NCBI RefSeq assembly: GCF_001543145.1
Contig: NZ_CP014160.1
Span: 186,001-250,000 of the forward strand
Origin: Aerococcus sanguinicola
GTDB taxonomy: Bacteria; Bacillota; Bacilli; Lactobacillales; Aerococcaceae
DNA length: 64,000 nt
Direction of reading: 5' to 3'
The translations under genes and the position numbers were made by a program. Positions 1 to 11,185 of the stretch are shown piece by piece; the stretch's first letter is position 1; every line of letters begins with the position of its first letter. The notes under the pieces were generated by a model that searched no databases, was not told the DNA's origin, and was given only the letters and a program-made list of their open reading frames with translations.

Positions 1-218
1 CCGCCCGCCCCTGCCCGGCAGAGGTACTGATCATTGATGCGAATACTGCCTTGGTCGGCTTTTTCTAAATTATTAATCAGGCGCATAAAAGTTGTCTTCC
101 CTGTTCCTGACTTACCGAGTAGGATGACGATTTCGCCTCCTTCAATCTGGCAAGAAAATTGGTCAATAATTTGGTTGTTGTTATAGGCTTTGGAGAGCCC
201 TTCTACATATAATGCCAT
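1..218 (-). CDS. Amino-acid ABC transporter ATP-binding protein (N-terminal 72 residues, cut by window edge)
   Basis: ATPase subunit of a polar amino-acid importer; it would energise the permease encoded just upstream. The visible part opens with MALYVEGLSKAYNNNQ, carries the Walker A motif GKSGTGKTT at residues 35-43 and is followed by the typical RLINNLE segment. The start is an ATG at 216-218 with a GAAAGGAG ribosome site, 16 nt after the stop of the binding protein-permease gene, so the two are co-transcribed and share the T-box control described upstream. The Q-loop, signature and Walker B lie outside the window. The family (GlnQ/HisP type) is clear; the substrate is inferred from the leader, not from this protein. 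Confidence 0.9.
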   Translation of the reverse strand, partial: MALYVEGLSKAYNNNQIIDQFSCQIEGGEIVILLGKSGTGKTTFMRLINNLEKADQGSIRINDQYLCRAGAG

Positions 219-234
219 CTTGTGCTCCTTTCTA

Positions 235-1668
235 CTACCAGTCGATTCGACTTTCGATACCTTTTAAGAAGAAGGTCACGACCGCTGTAAAGAGTAAGTA
301 AATTGCCCCACAGAGTAAGTAAGGGGTCAGTGTCGCATAGGTATTGGCTGCAATCGAACCAGCTCTTAAGAGTTCGCCCAGACCAATTACATAGACGAGG
401 GAGGTGTCCTTAACGAGAGAAATCACTTCATTGCCCACAGAAGGCATCACAATCTTCATCACCTGGGGTAGGATGATCCGTCTAAAGCCGCGGAAGTGGC
501 CGATTCCCAGGACATTAATACTTTCGAATTGACCATCAGGGACAGACGAGATCCCACCGCGGAAAATCTCTGTAAAGTAAGCTGCGTAGTTAATCACGAA
601 GGCGAAGATAGCGGCGGTAAAGCGGTCCAAGCTCAGCCCGATGTAAGGTAGGCCGAAGAAGAAAACCATCAGTTGGAGCATGAGTGGACTGCCTCGCATC
701 ACAAAGACATAGGCTTCAATGAGGCCTTGTAACCACTTAGGTCCGAATACCCGTAGAATAGCGATTAAGAAGCCTACTGGGATACTTAAAATTAGGACCA
801 CAATAAAGATCAAGAAGGTCATCTTAAAGGCTGACAGTAAAGAGGGAAGAACGGTCATGACCAGAGATTGGCCCCGGTCAGCTGTCTGGTCACCAGCAAA
901 CCATTTGTTGTAGATCTCATCATAAGTGCCATTTTCTTTTAGTGTCTGGATGCTTTGGTCAATTGTTTCCTTGAGCTGGGTATCTTCCTTACGCAGGGCC
1001 ACGGCCATGGGTTCGACATAGTCTTCATTGACGAAGTACTTGTACTGGCCTTCAGGGCGCTGTTGGAGGGTGTAGAGACCGTAGATGGTTCCTGTTGCAA
1101 TGGCATCAATCCGCCCAGCGTCCAAGTCAGCAAAGACCTCATTGTAGCTAGGATAGAGAACAGGCTCACCGTCCAAACGCTTGTACAAGTCATTCGGCCA
1201 GGTCTTCATTTCCTCTGCTGTCGTCGAACCCGATTGACTGCCCACTTTCTTACCGGCTAGGTCCTCTAAGTCATCAATCGAATCATCGGCGCGCGTAATA
1301 ATCATTTGCTTACTGTCGATATAGGGCTCAGTCAGGAGAAATTGTTTTTCCCGCTCGGGTGTAATCCCAAATCCGTTCCAGATCATATCGATGTTTCCAG
1401 TATTCAATTCAGTCTCCTTCATCGACCAATCAATAGGCTGGAAGTCAATCGACCAACCATTCAGGTCAGCCACTGCCTCGGCTAAATCGATATCAAAGCC
1501 GATTAATTTCCCTTCATTATCCCGAAAACCCATGGGAGAGAAAGTATCATCTAAGCCAATCACATAGTGGTTCTCCTTAGCCTCAACTGGGGTTGGAAAA
1601 ACAGATAATAAGGGCAGAAATAGTGCGAAGAGCCAGGCAATACAGCTCAGTTTCAGCATTTTTTTCAT
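235..1668 (-). CDS. Fused substrate-binding protein and permease of a polar amino-acid ABC importer (GlnP type; probable histidine transporter)
   Basis: One chain of 477 residues combines an extracellular solute-binding domain and the membrane permease. It has a signal peptide (about residues 1-30 after KKMLKLS), a bacterial extracellular solute-binding family 3 domain (about 35-265; YVIGLDDTFSPMGFRD and the RITPERE-like GITPEREKQF segment), and a HisM/GlnP-type permease with about five membrane segments from residue 280 on. The cytoplasmic EAA-like loop is GIGHFRGFRRIILPQ. The ATG at 1668 is preferred over one three codons upstream because the latter lies on top of the AAAGGA ribosome site. 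Two tandem T-boxes with CAC specifiers precede the gene, so histidine is the likely substrate; glutamine or other polar amino acids remain possible. Confidence 0.9.
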   Translation of the reverse strand: MKKMLKLSCIAWLFALFLPLLSVFPTPVEAKENHYVIGLDDTFSPMGFRDNEGKLIGFDIDLAEAVADLNGWSIDFQPIDWSMKETELNTGNIDMIWNGFGITPEREKQFLLTEPYIDSKQMIITRADDSIDDLEDLAGKKVGSQSGSTTAEEMKTWPNDLYKRLDGEPVLYPSYNEVFADLDAGRIDAIATGTIYGLYTLQQRPEGQYKYFVNEDYVEPMAVALRKEDTQLKETIDQSIQTLKENGTYDEIYNKWFAGDQTADRGQSLVMTVLPSLLSAFKMTFLIFIVVLILSIPVGFLIAILRVFGPKWLQGLIEAYVFVMRGSPLMLQLMVFFFGLPYIGLSLDRFTAAIFAFVINYAAYFTEIFRGGISSVPDGQFESINVLGIGHFRGFRRIILPQVMKIVMPSVGNEVISLVKDTSLVYVIGLGELLRAGSIAANTYATLTPYLLCGAIYLLFTAVVTFFLKGIESRIDW

Positions 1669-1702
1669 GGGACTCATCCTTTCTTTATTTAATCATAATA
1701 AA

Positions 1703-1935
1703 ACGTCCTCTAGTCATTGACTAAAGGACGTTAGAAGACGTGGTGCCACCTTTATTCGCTAGACATTCACATGGCTAGCCTCAGCATGTCAGAGGAACTG
1801 ACACAGGATTAACGCTCCAACACGGCCAAACATTTCCGATTAGCAACTCTGGGGTGTGCCATTTAGTAGGTCTTGCTAGCTCTCAGCTCGCCTAGCTCTC
1901 TGTAAAGACCTTCCTAAACTTTTTCCCGTCAACAT
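1703..1935 (-). promoter_or_regulatory. T-box riboswitch 1 (gene-proximal), candidate His specifier
   Basis: Read on the minus strand this leader has a stem I with the AGAGAG bulge motif, a candidate specifier CAC (complement of 1856-1858, followed by ACC), the T-box core AAAGGTGGCACCACG (complement of 1739-1753) and an intrinsic terminator hairpin at 1703-1732 followed by a T-rich run. Uncharged tRNA pairing with the specifier and the T-box would favour the antiterminator and transcription of the transporter. The CAC reading is supported because the second T-box has the same codon at the aligned position while flanking bases differ; TGG in another register was considered. Confidence 0.9.
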
Positions 1936-1944
1936 CATTTCCTA

Positions 1945-2190
1945 TTAATAAAAAAATCCTTTCGTATCATACGAAAGGACGTTAATTACGTGGTTCCACC
2001 TTTGTTCATAGCCTACTCACATAGACTATCTCTGTGTGTAAAGTTTACACATGATTAACGCTCAAACACGGGTACAAGACCAGCTCATGGGTGTGTAGAC
2101 ATCAGACTTGGATTATTCGCAGCGACCATAATCTCTCTTGGCAAGTCTTCAATGACCTCTTCCAATCAACGCTTTTATTTTTAACTTATA
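1945..2190 (-). promoter_or_regulatory. T-box riboswitch 2 (promoter-proximal), candidate His specifier
   Basis: A second complete T-box lies directly upstream of the first. The core AAAGGTGGAACCACG is the complement of 1989-2003; the terminator hairpin is the complement of 1956-1980 with a run of seven T (1949-1955). Stem I shows CCAAGAGAG, and the aligned specifier position is CAC (complement of 2093-2095) followed by ACC. The two leaders are clearly related but diverged, so this is an old tandem arrangement rather than a recent copy. Two switches in series would tighten the response to uncharged tRNA-His. Confidence 0.9.
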
Positions 2191-2193
2191 CTC

Positions 2194-2221
2194 ATTATAG
2201 ACAAGTTTTGAAATTTTGCAA
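2194..2221 (-). promoter_or_regulatory. Promoter for the tandem T-box transporter operon
   Basis: On the minus strand TTGCAA (2216-2221) is separated by 16 bp from TATAAT (2194-2199). It sits just upstream of the predicted 5' end of T-box 2 and just after the mreD stop codon. Confidence 0.7.
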
Positions 2222-2229
2222 GTCCTTTT

Positions 2230-2766
2230 TTACTTATTTATCCATTCGGCAAATCGTTCCAAGCAGTAGTTCAAGATAAAAGCCATCAAGCCGTTAAAGA
2301 GCAAGGAAGGCAGCAAATGCTGGAAGAGAAAGATACCATACTGGGGTTTTTCTAAATTAAAAATAGAAAAAATAAAATAAATCAAATGGCCATAAGTGAG
2401 ATAGACAATCATGGTCCAAAACCAAACACTGTAAAAGTTAATGCGGAAGTGTTGGGCGAAATAGCGAGTAGCAAAACAAATCAATGGCATAATAAAGAGA
2501 TTCACACCGAGCACTCGCGAGTAATAGGTATCGAAGATAAAGCCTATGACGATGGCCGAAAGATAGAGAAGATTCACCCTTTGGCAGTAAATACTCAAGA
2601 TAGTCAGGGCAATGATTGTGAGCGAAGAAGTCATCGAATAATTGACTTCACCCAAATTCTTCAAAAGCATCACCTGCAAGGAACCATCCAATAATAAGAT
2701 TAGAATCAAGAGAATTGGAAGAGCAAAGCGCCGACGAAAGTAATTACTCATTGCTTGAATCTTCAT
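2230..2766 (-). CDS. mreD: Rod shape-determining protein MreD
   Basis: Small integral membrane protein of the elongation (peripheral peptidoglycan synthesis) complex, partner of MreC. The 178 residues form about five hydrophobic segments starting with LPILLILILLLDGSL, with conserved charged and polar residues between them as in MreD. The ATG at 2766 lies inside the end of mreC and has AAGGAG nine bases upstream, so the 23-nt overlap is probably real and indicates translational coupling; an ATG five codons later is the alternative. No MreB gene lies next to it in the window, as in ovoid cocci. Confidence 0.88.
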   Translation of the reverse strand: MKIQAMSNYFRRRFALPILLILILLLDGSLQVMLLKNLGEVNYSMTSSLTIIALTILSIYCQRVNLLYLSAIVIGFIFDTYYSRVLGVNLFIMPLICFATRYFAQHFRINFYSVWFWTMIVYLTYGHLIYFIFSIFNLEKPQYGIFLFQHLLPSLLFNGLMAFILNYCLERFAEWINK

Positions 2767-3655
2767 CAGATCCCTCTCCTTCTGCCTGGTCAGCTTCTTC
2801 TCTGGCCTGCTTAGCTTCTTCGTCCTGCATCACTACAAAGACCTTACGGATATCATCAAAGTCAGCCGCCGGTTTAACCCGCACCTTCTGCGAGAGGCCA
2901 AATTCGTCCGTTTTAGCCTCAATCACTTCACCAATGATAATCCCTTCAGGCGAAACACCGCCGAGGCCAGAGGTAGTGACCATGTCTCCCTTGTTGATTT
3001 TAGCATCTTGGGCGACCTGGCTGAGGATCAGTTCTTGCTCTTTACGGTCATACTCCTTGATCACCCCATGAACAATCTGGTCCTTGATCTGGATGCTAGC
3101 AGCAACTTCCATAGAATTATTAGCCGTTGAAGTCAGTAATTGGACTTTAGAACTGGTTGGATTCACTTCCACAATCCGTCCAATCAAGCCGCTCGCACTC
3201 ATCACCGACATATCCGTTGTCAGGCCATTATTAGAGCCCAAGTCGATAGTAATATAATCCACCCAAAAGTCTGGTGACCGGGCAATGACATTACCGCCAA
3301 TGACTTTTTTATCCACCAGGGTTGGCTTAATTTCCAAGAGATCATTGAGTTCCTTATTTTCAGCTTTTAAACTTTCATTCTGTACTTTTAAATCTTGGAG
3401 GACCCCAATTTGCTTTTTCAACGATTGATTTTCTTCATAGGTATTCTTCAATGAAGCAACCGAATCCCCAAAATTCATCACAAAATTTCCTGGCGAAGAT
3501 ACTGCTCTCCCAACGACAGCTGTCAGATCATTCATCCAGGAAATAGGCTTAGGGGTTTCATGACTACCAAAGAGCGAGAAGAAAATTAAACTCAGGGAGG
3601 TCATGATACTCACAAGCAGCACAATCAATTTTCTCTTTTTCAAAAACTGCCGCAA
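2744..3655 (-). CDS. mreC: Rod shape-determining protein MreC
   Basis: Bitopic membrane protein that scaffolds peripheral cell-wall synthesis. The visible order is a basic N-terminus, one membrane segment (LIVLLVSIMTSLSLIFFSLF), a coiled coil (ENQSLKKQIGVLQDLKVQN onward) and the extracellular beta-domain region containing DKKVIGGNVIARSPDFW and GLGGVSPEGIIIGEV. The tail is acidic (EEADQAEGEGSDEDSSNE), an unusual low-complexity end. No ATG is available: a TTG at 3682 has no ribosome site, whereas the TTG at 3655 has GAAGGGA nine bases upstream and is preferred. It leads a two-gene unit with mreD. Confidence 0.9.
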   Translation of the reverse strand: MRQFLKKRKLIVLLVSIMTSLSLIFFSLFGSHETPKPISWMNDLTAVVGRAVSSPGNFVMNFGDSVASLKNTYEENQSLKKQIGVLQDLKVQNESLKAENKELNDLLEIKPTLVDKKVIGGNVIARSPDFWVDYITIDLGSNNGLTTDMSVMSASGLIGRIVEVNPTSSKVQLLTSTANNSMEVAASIQIKDQIVHGVIKEYDRKEQELILSQVAQDAKINKGDMVTTSGLGGVSPEGIIIGEVIEAKTDEFGLSQKVRVKPAADFDDIRKVFVVMQDEEAKQAREEADQAEGEGSDEDSSNE

Positions 3656-3757
3656 ACTTATCTTTCCCTTCAATTCAATCAAATTTTGTATAATATTTCA
3701 TTACATAATTATAGCTAACTTTAGACGAACAATCAATAAAGCGAGAAAAATCTCAGA

Positions 3758-3793
3758 TAAAAAAATAAAGGCTGGGACAGATTCCCAACCTTT
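3758..3793 (-). terminator. Terminator of the rRNA-tRNA operon
   Basis: Minus-strand hairpin AAAGGTTGGGA / TCCCAGCCTTT followed by a T-rich run, directly after the last tRNA gene (Glu). It ends the operon that begins at the rRNA promoters near 11 kb. Confidence 0.85.
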
Positions 3794-3798
3794 ATAAA

Positions 3799-3870
3799 TG
3801 ACCCGTACGGGATTCGAACCCGTGTTACCGCCGTGAAAGGGCGGTGTCTTAACCGCTTGACCAACGGGCC
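3799..3870 (-). tRNA. tRNA-Glu (TTC), last gene of the array
   Basis: 72-nt cloverleaf with acceptor GGCCCGT/ACGGGTC, anticodon loop CTTTCAC (TTC) and T-loop GGTTCGAATCC. The 3' CCA is not encoded. Same sequence as the Glu gene at 4260-4331. Confidence 0.96.
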
Positions 3871-3885
3871 AATATTAGCATGTAA

Positions 3886-3958
3886 TGGTCCAAGACAGAG
3901 TCGAACTGCCGACACCTTGAGCTTCAATCAAGTGCTCTACCAACTGAGCTATTGGACC
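3886..3958 (-). tRNA. tRNA-Phe (GAA)
   Basis: Anticodon stem CTTGA/TCAAG encloses loop TTGAAGC, giving GAA with G at position 37. Acceptor GGTCCAA pairs with TTGGACC; discriminator A; no encoded CCA. Confidence 0.93.
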
Positions 3959-3970
3959 AAAAAAGAAAAA

Positions 3971-4043
3971 CGGTCCGGACGGGATTTGAACCCGCGATCT
4001 CCTGCGTGACAGGCAGGCATGTTAACCCCTACACCACCGGACC
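3971..4043 (-). tRNA. tRNA-Asp (GTC), copy 1
   Basis: Anticodon loop CTGTCAC gives GTC; acceptor GGTCCGG/CCGGACC; discriminator G as usual for Asp. A slightly diverged copy is at 4621-4693. Confidence 0.96.
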
Positions 4044-4064
4044 AAGTATATATTATGCTCGTAA

Positions 4065-4137
4065 TTGCGGAGGCAGGACTCGAACCTGCGACCTCCGGGT
4101 TATGAGCCCGACGAGCTGCCAACTGCTCTACTCCGCG
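4065..4137 (-). tRNA. Initiator tRNA-fMet (CAT), copy 1
   Basis: C1xA72 mismatch at the end of the acceptor and three G:C pairs flanking loop CTCATAA mark this as initiator tRNA. It is identical to the gene at 4706-4778, including the spacer to the adjacent Ser gene. Confidence 0.95.
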
Positions 4138-4148
4138 ATATTAGTAAA

Positions 4149-4238
4149 AGGAGGATAAGGGATTCGAACCCTTGCGTGGTTTGACCCACCTGACGGTTTT
4201 CAAGACCGTTCCCTTCAGCCGGACTTGGGTAATCCTCC
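4149..4238 (-). tRNA. tRNA-Ser (TGA), copy 1
   Basis: Class II tRNA with long variable arm; anticodon loop CTTGAAA gives TGA. Acceptor GGAGGAT/ATCCTCC. The discriminator position reads T rather than the G common in Ser tRNAs; no CCA is encoded. Identical copy at 4790-4879. Confidence 0.95.
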
Positions 4239-4259
4239 ATATATATCAAAGTTAAGCAA

Positions 4260-4331
4260 TGACCCGTACGGGATTCGAACCCGTGTTACCGCCGTGAAAG
4301 GGCGGTGTCTTAACCGCTTGACCAACGGGCC
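4260..4331 (-). tRNA. tRNA-Glu (TTC), second gene
   Basis: Identical in the tRNA body to 3799-3870; anticodon loop CTTTCAC gives TTC. Confidence 0.96.
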
Positions 4332-4349
4332 TAAGTTAATAACACAAAA

Positions 4350-4438
4350 CGGAGAATAAGGGATTCGAACCCTTGCGCGGCGATAAGCCGCCTAACGATT
4401 TAGCAAACCGTCCTCTTCAGCCTCTTGAGTAATTCTCC
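4350..4438 (-). tRNA. tRNA-Ser (GCT)
   Basis: Class II tRNA; anticodon stem ACGGT/ATCGT encloses TTGCTAA (GCT). Acceptor GGAGAAT/ATTCTCC with discriminator G. Confidence 0.95.
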
Positions 4439-4452
4439 ATATTCACTTGTAA

Positions 4453-4526
<74 letters not shown>

Positions 4527-4532
4527 ATAAGA

Positions 4533-4603
4533 AGCGGGTGACGAGAATCGAACTCGCGACAACAGCTTGGAAGGCTGTGGTTTTACCACTAAACTACACC
4601 CGC
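4533..4603 (-). tRNA. tRNA-Gly (TCC)
   Basis: Anticodon loop CTTCCAA gives TCC; acceptor GCGGGTG/CACCCGC; discriminator T, usual for Gly. Confidence 0.96.
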
Positions 4604-4620
4604 ATTGATGAATAAAATTA

Positions 4621-4693
4621 CGGTCCCGACGGGAATTGAACCCGCGATCTCCTGCGTGACAGGCAGGCGTGATAACCCCTACACCACGGGACC
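4621..4693 (-). tRNA. tRNA-Asp (GTC), copy 2
   Basis: Anticodon loop CTGTCAC gives GTC. Differs from copy 1 by a few bases in the acceptor and D arm, with pairing kept (GGTCCCG/CGGGACC). Confidence 0.96.
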
Positions 4694-4705
4694 ATTAAAT
4701 TTAAA

Positions 4706-4778
4706 TTGCGGAGGCAGGACTCGAACCTGCGACCTCCGGGTTATGAGCCCGACGAGCTGCCAACTGCTCTACTCCGCG
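4706..4778 (-). tRNA. Initiator tRNA-fMet (CAT), copy 2
   Basis: Identical to 4065-4137, with the C1xA72 mismatch and CTCATAA loop. Confidence 0.95.
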
Positions 4779-4789
4779 ATATTAGTAAA

Positions 4790-4879
4790 AGGAGGATAAG
4801 GGATTCGAACCCTTGCGTGGTTTGACCCACCTGACGGTTTTCAAGACCGTTCCCTTCAGCCGGACTTGGGTAATCCTCC
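4790..4879 (-). tRNA. tRNA-Ser (TGA), copy 2
   Basis: Identical to 4149-4238, including the T discriminator. Confidence 0.95.
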
Positions 4880-4894
4880 ATAGTTTTAAAGGTA

Positions 4895-4968
4895 TGGACC
4901 TTGTAGGACTCGAACCTACGACCCGACGGTTATGAGCCGTCTGCTCTCACCAACTGAGCTAAAGGTCC
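4895..4968 (-). tRNA. tRNA with CAT anticodon, probable tRNA-Ile2 (lysidine-modified)
   Basis: Loop CTCATAA gives CAT. The acceptor has C4:G69 and C5:G68 (GGACCTT/AAGGTCC), the pairs associated with TilS recognition of tRNA-Ile2, and an elongator Met gene is adjacent. The alternative is a second elongator Met. Confidence 0.8.
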
Positions 4969-4983
4969 AAGTCGTTTAAATAA

Positions 4984-5057
4984 TAGCGGCGAAGGGGATC
5001 GAACCCATGACCTCCCGGGTATGAACCGGACGCTCTAGCCAGCTGAGCTACACCGCC
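4984..5057 (-). tRNA. tRNA-Met (CAT), elongator
   Basis: Loop TTCATAC gives CAT; acceptor GGCGGTG with a G1.T72 wobble pair. It resembles the Bacillus elongator tRNA-Met pattern. Confidence 0.88.
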
Positions 5058-5072
5058 AATATAAAATTTCAA

Positions 5073-5145
5073 TGGAGAATAGCGGGATCGAACCGCTGAC
5101 CTCCTGCGTGCAAAGCAGGCGCTCTCCCAGCTGAGCTAATCCCCC
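5073..5145 (-). tRNA. tRNA-Ala (TGC)
   Basis: Loop TTTGCAC gives TGC. The acceptor GGGGGAT/ATTCTCC contains two G.T wobble pairs, giving a weaker stem than usual. Confidence 0.95.
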
Positions 5146-5150
5146 ATTTA

Positions 5151-5224
5151 TCGGGAAAACAGGATTCGAACCTGCGACCCCTTGGTCCCAAACCAAGTGC
5201 TCTACCAAGCTGAGCTATTTCCCG
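5151..5224 (-). tRNA. tRNA-Pro (TGG)
   Basis: Loop TTTGGGA gives TGG; acceptor CGGGAAA/TTTCCCG; discriminator A. Confidence 0.96.
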
Positions 5225-5226
5225 GA

Positions 5227-5300
5227 TGCACCCAGCAGGATTCGAACCTGCAACCGCCTGATTCGTAGTCAGGTACTCTATCCAGTTGAGCCATGGGTGC
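5227..5300 (-). tRNA. tRNA-Arg (ACG)
   Basis: Loop CTACGAA gives ACG (A34 presumably edited to inosine). Acceptor GCACCCA/TGGGTGC. Only two bases separate it from tRNA-Pro. Confidence 0.96.
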
Positions 5301-5314
5301 GTATAAAATTATAA

Positions 5315-5400
5315 TGCCGAGGACCGGAATCGAACCGGTACGGTGTGTAACCACCGCAGGATTTTAAGTCCTGTGCGTCTGCCAGTTCCGCCACCCCGGC
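5315..5400 (-). tRNA. tRNA-Leu (TAA)
   Basis: Class II tRNA with long variable arm; loop CTTAAAA gives TAA; acceptor GCCGGGG with one wobble pair. Confidence 0.95.
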
Positions 5401-5422
5401 GCGGATTACCATGTCTGGCAAA

Positions 5423-5494
5423 AGCGGAATACGAGATTCGAACTCGCGACCCCCACCTTGGCAAGGTGATGTTCTACCACTGAACTAATTCCGC
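5423..5494 (-). tRNA. tRNA-Gly (GCC)
   Basis: Loop TTGCCAA gives GCC; acceptor GCGGAAT/ATTCCGC; discriminator T. Confidence 0.96.
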
Positions 5495-5497
5495 ATA

Positions 5498-5570
5498 TGC
5501 CGGCTAAAGGACTTGAACCCTCGACCCTCTGATTACAAATCAGATGCTCTACCAACTGAGCTAAGCCGGC
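5498..5570 (-). tRNA. tRNA-Thr (TGT)
   Basis: Loop TTTGTAA gives TGT; acceptor GCCGGCT/AGCCGGC; discriminator A. Confidence 0.96.
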
Positions 5571-5582
5571 TTATTAACTTAA

Positions 5583-5664
5583 TGCGGGTGAAGGGACTTG
5601 AACCCCCACGCCTTGCGGCGCCAGATCCTAAATCTGGTGCGTCTGCCGATTCCGCCACACCCGC
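5583..5664 (-). tRNA. tRNA-Leu (TAG)
   Basis: Class II tRNA; loop TTTAGGA gives TAG; acceptor GCGGGTG/CACCCGC. Confidence 0.95.
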
Positions 5665-5671
5665 ATATAGA

Positions 5672-5744
5672 TGATCCGTGGGAGGCTCGAACTCCCGACC
5701 CTCTGATTAAAAGTCAGATGCTCTACCGACTGAGCTAACGAATC
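5672..5744 (-). tRNA. tRNA-Lys (TTT)
   Basis: Loop CTTTTAA gives TTT; acceptor GATTCGT/ACGGATC with one wobble pair. Confidence 0.95.
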
Positions 5745-5752
5745 ATAAGTTA

Positions 5753-5825
5753 TGGAGAATGAGGGGTTCGAACCCCCGACATCCTGCTTGTAAGGCAGAC
5801 GCTCTCCCAGCTGAGCTAATTCTCC
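5753..5825 (-). tRNA. tRNA-Val (TAC), first gene after 5S rRNA
   Basis: Loop CTTACAA gives TAC; acceptor GGAGAAT/ATTCTCC; only about seven bases after the 5S rRNA, so it is released by processing of the common transcript. Confidence 0.96.
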
Positions 5826-5831
5826 AAATAT

Positions 5832-5949
5832 TGCGCGGCAGCGTCCTAGTCTCACAGGGGGCAACCCCCAACTACATTCGGCGCTAAGAAGCTTAACTGC
5901 TGTGTTCGGCATGGGAACAGGTGTGACCTTCTTGCCATTACCACCGCAC
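5832..5949 (-). rRNA. rrf: 5S ribosomal RNA
   Basis: About 118 nt with conserved segments GGTCACACCTGTTCCCATGC and CCGAACACAG; ends pair (TGTGCGG/CCGCGCA). Lies about 80 nt after the 23S gene. Ends are estimated from the terminal helix. Confidence 0.97.
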
Positions 5950-6030
5950 AATTTCTATTTAGTTGAGAAAAGCTTGTTCTCTCAAAACTGAATCTGCTCG
6001 TAATTACCCAACCACTCATACAATCTTATC

Positions 6031-10703
<4,673 letters not shown>

Positions 10704-10877
10704 ATTCATGAGCTTTGATAAGCTCGTTATTGCTGACTTTTTATAGTTGTTTGCTCAACTATTTATTGTTTGAATTGTTGGTTCATCAACTCGAAGTTGA
10801 TGCCCTACACAATTGGTTCGTCTTCTTTGTTCAGTTTTCAAAGGTCTATCTCGTCGCCTTATTGAAGCGACTCAATT
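10704..10877 (-). other. 16S leader region
   Basis: Untranslated leader between promoter P2 and 16S. It contains CTTTGAAAACTGAACAAAG (complement of about 10826-10844), repeated in the 16S-23S spacer, plus small hairpins such as ATCAACTTCGAGTTGAT. No coding potential is seen. Confidence 0.7.
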
Positions 10878-10907
10878 ATTATATCATCTTTATCGAAATC
10901 TTGTCAA
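10878..10907 (-). promoter_or_regulatory. rRNA promoter P2
   Basis: TTGACA (10902-10907), 18 bp spacer, TATAAT (10878-10883), followed by the sequence AATTGAGTCGCTT that also follows P1. Both boxes are perfect consensus. Confidence 0.85.
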
Positions 10908-10997
10908 GAACTTTTTTAAAAAGTTTTTTTGCTTCTTTCGATTTGATGATCGTCTGCTTGTTCTTTGCCTCAAAGGCTTGAATCAAGCGACTCAATT

Positions 10998-11026
10998 AGT
11001 ATATCGAAGTTATTGAAACTTGTCAA
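10998..11026 (-). promoter_or_regulatory. rRNA promoter P1
   Basis: TTGACA (11021-11026), 17 bp spacer, TATACT (10998-11003), followed by AATTGAGTCGCTT as at P2, so the two promoters look like a duplicated unit. Confidence 0.85.
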
Positions 11027-11092
11027 TACTTTTTTTGAATTTATTTTTGTTGGCGATCGATTTCGAAGTGATCTCGATCAGCAACAAAAATT

Positions 11093-11121
11093 ATTATACC
11101 TCCTTCTCTCTCCTTCGTCAA
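11093..11121 (-). promoter_or_regulatory. Additional upstream rRNA promoter (P3)
   Basis: TTGACG (11116-11121), 17 bp spacer, TATAAT (11093-11098), located right after the pgi terminator and unrelated in surrounding sequence to P1 and P2. Confidence 0.7.
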
Positions 11122-11130
11122 CTCTTTTTC

Positions 11131-11162
11131 ATAAAAAAGCCAACTTTTTTATCAGTTGGCTT
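11131..11162 (-). terminator. pgi terminator
   Basis: Minus-strand stem AAGCCAACT/AGTTGGCTT followed by T6, right after pgi and before the rRNA promoters; it insulates the two operons. Confidence 0.88.
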
Positions 11163-11185
11163 AAAATCCTTATCATATCTTTGAT

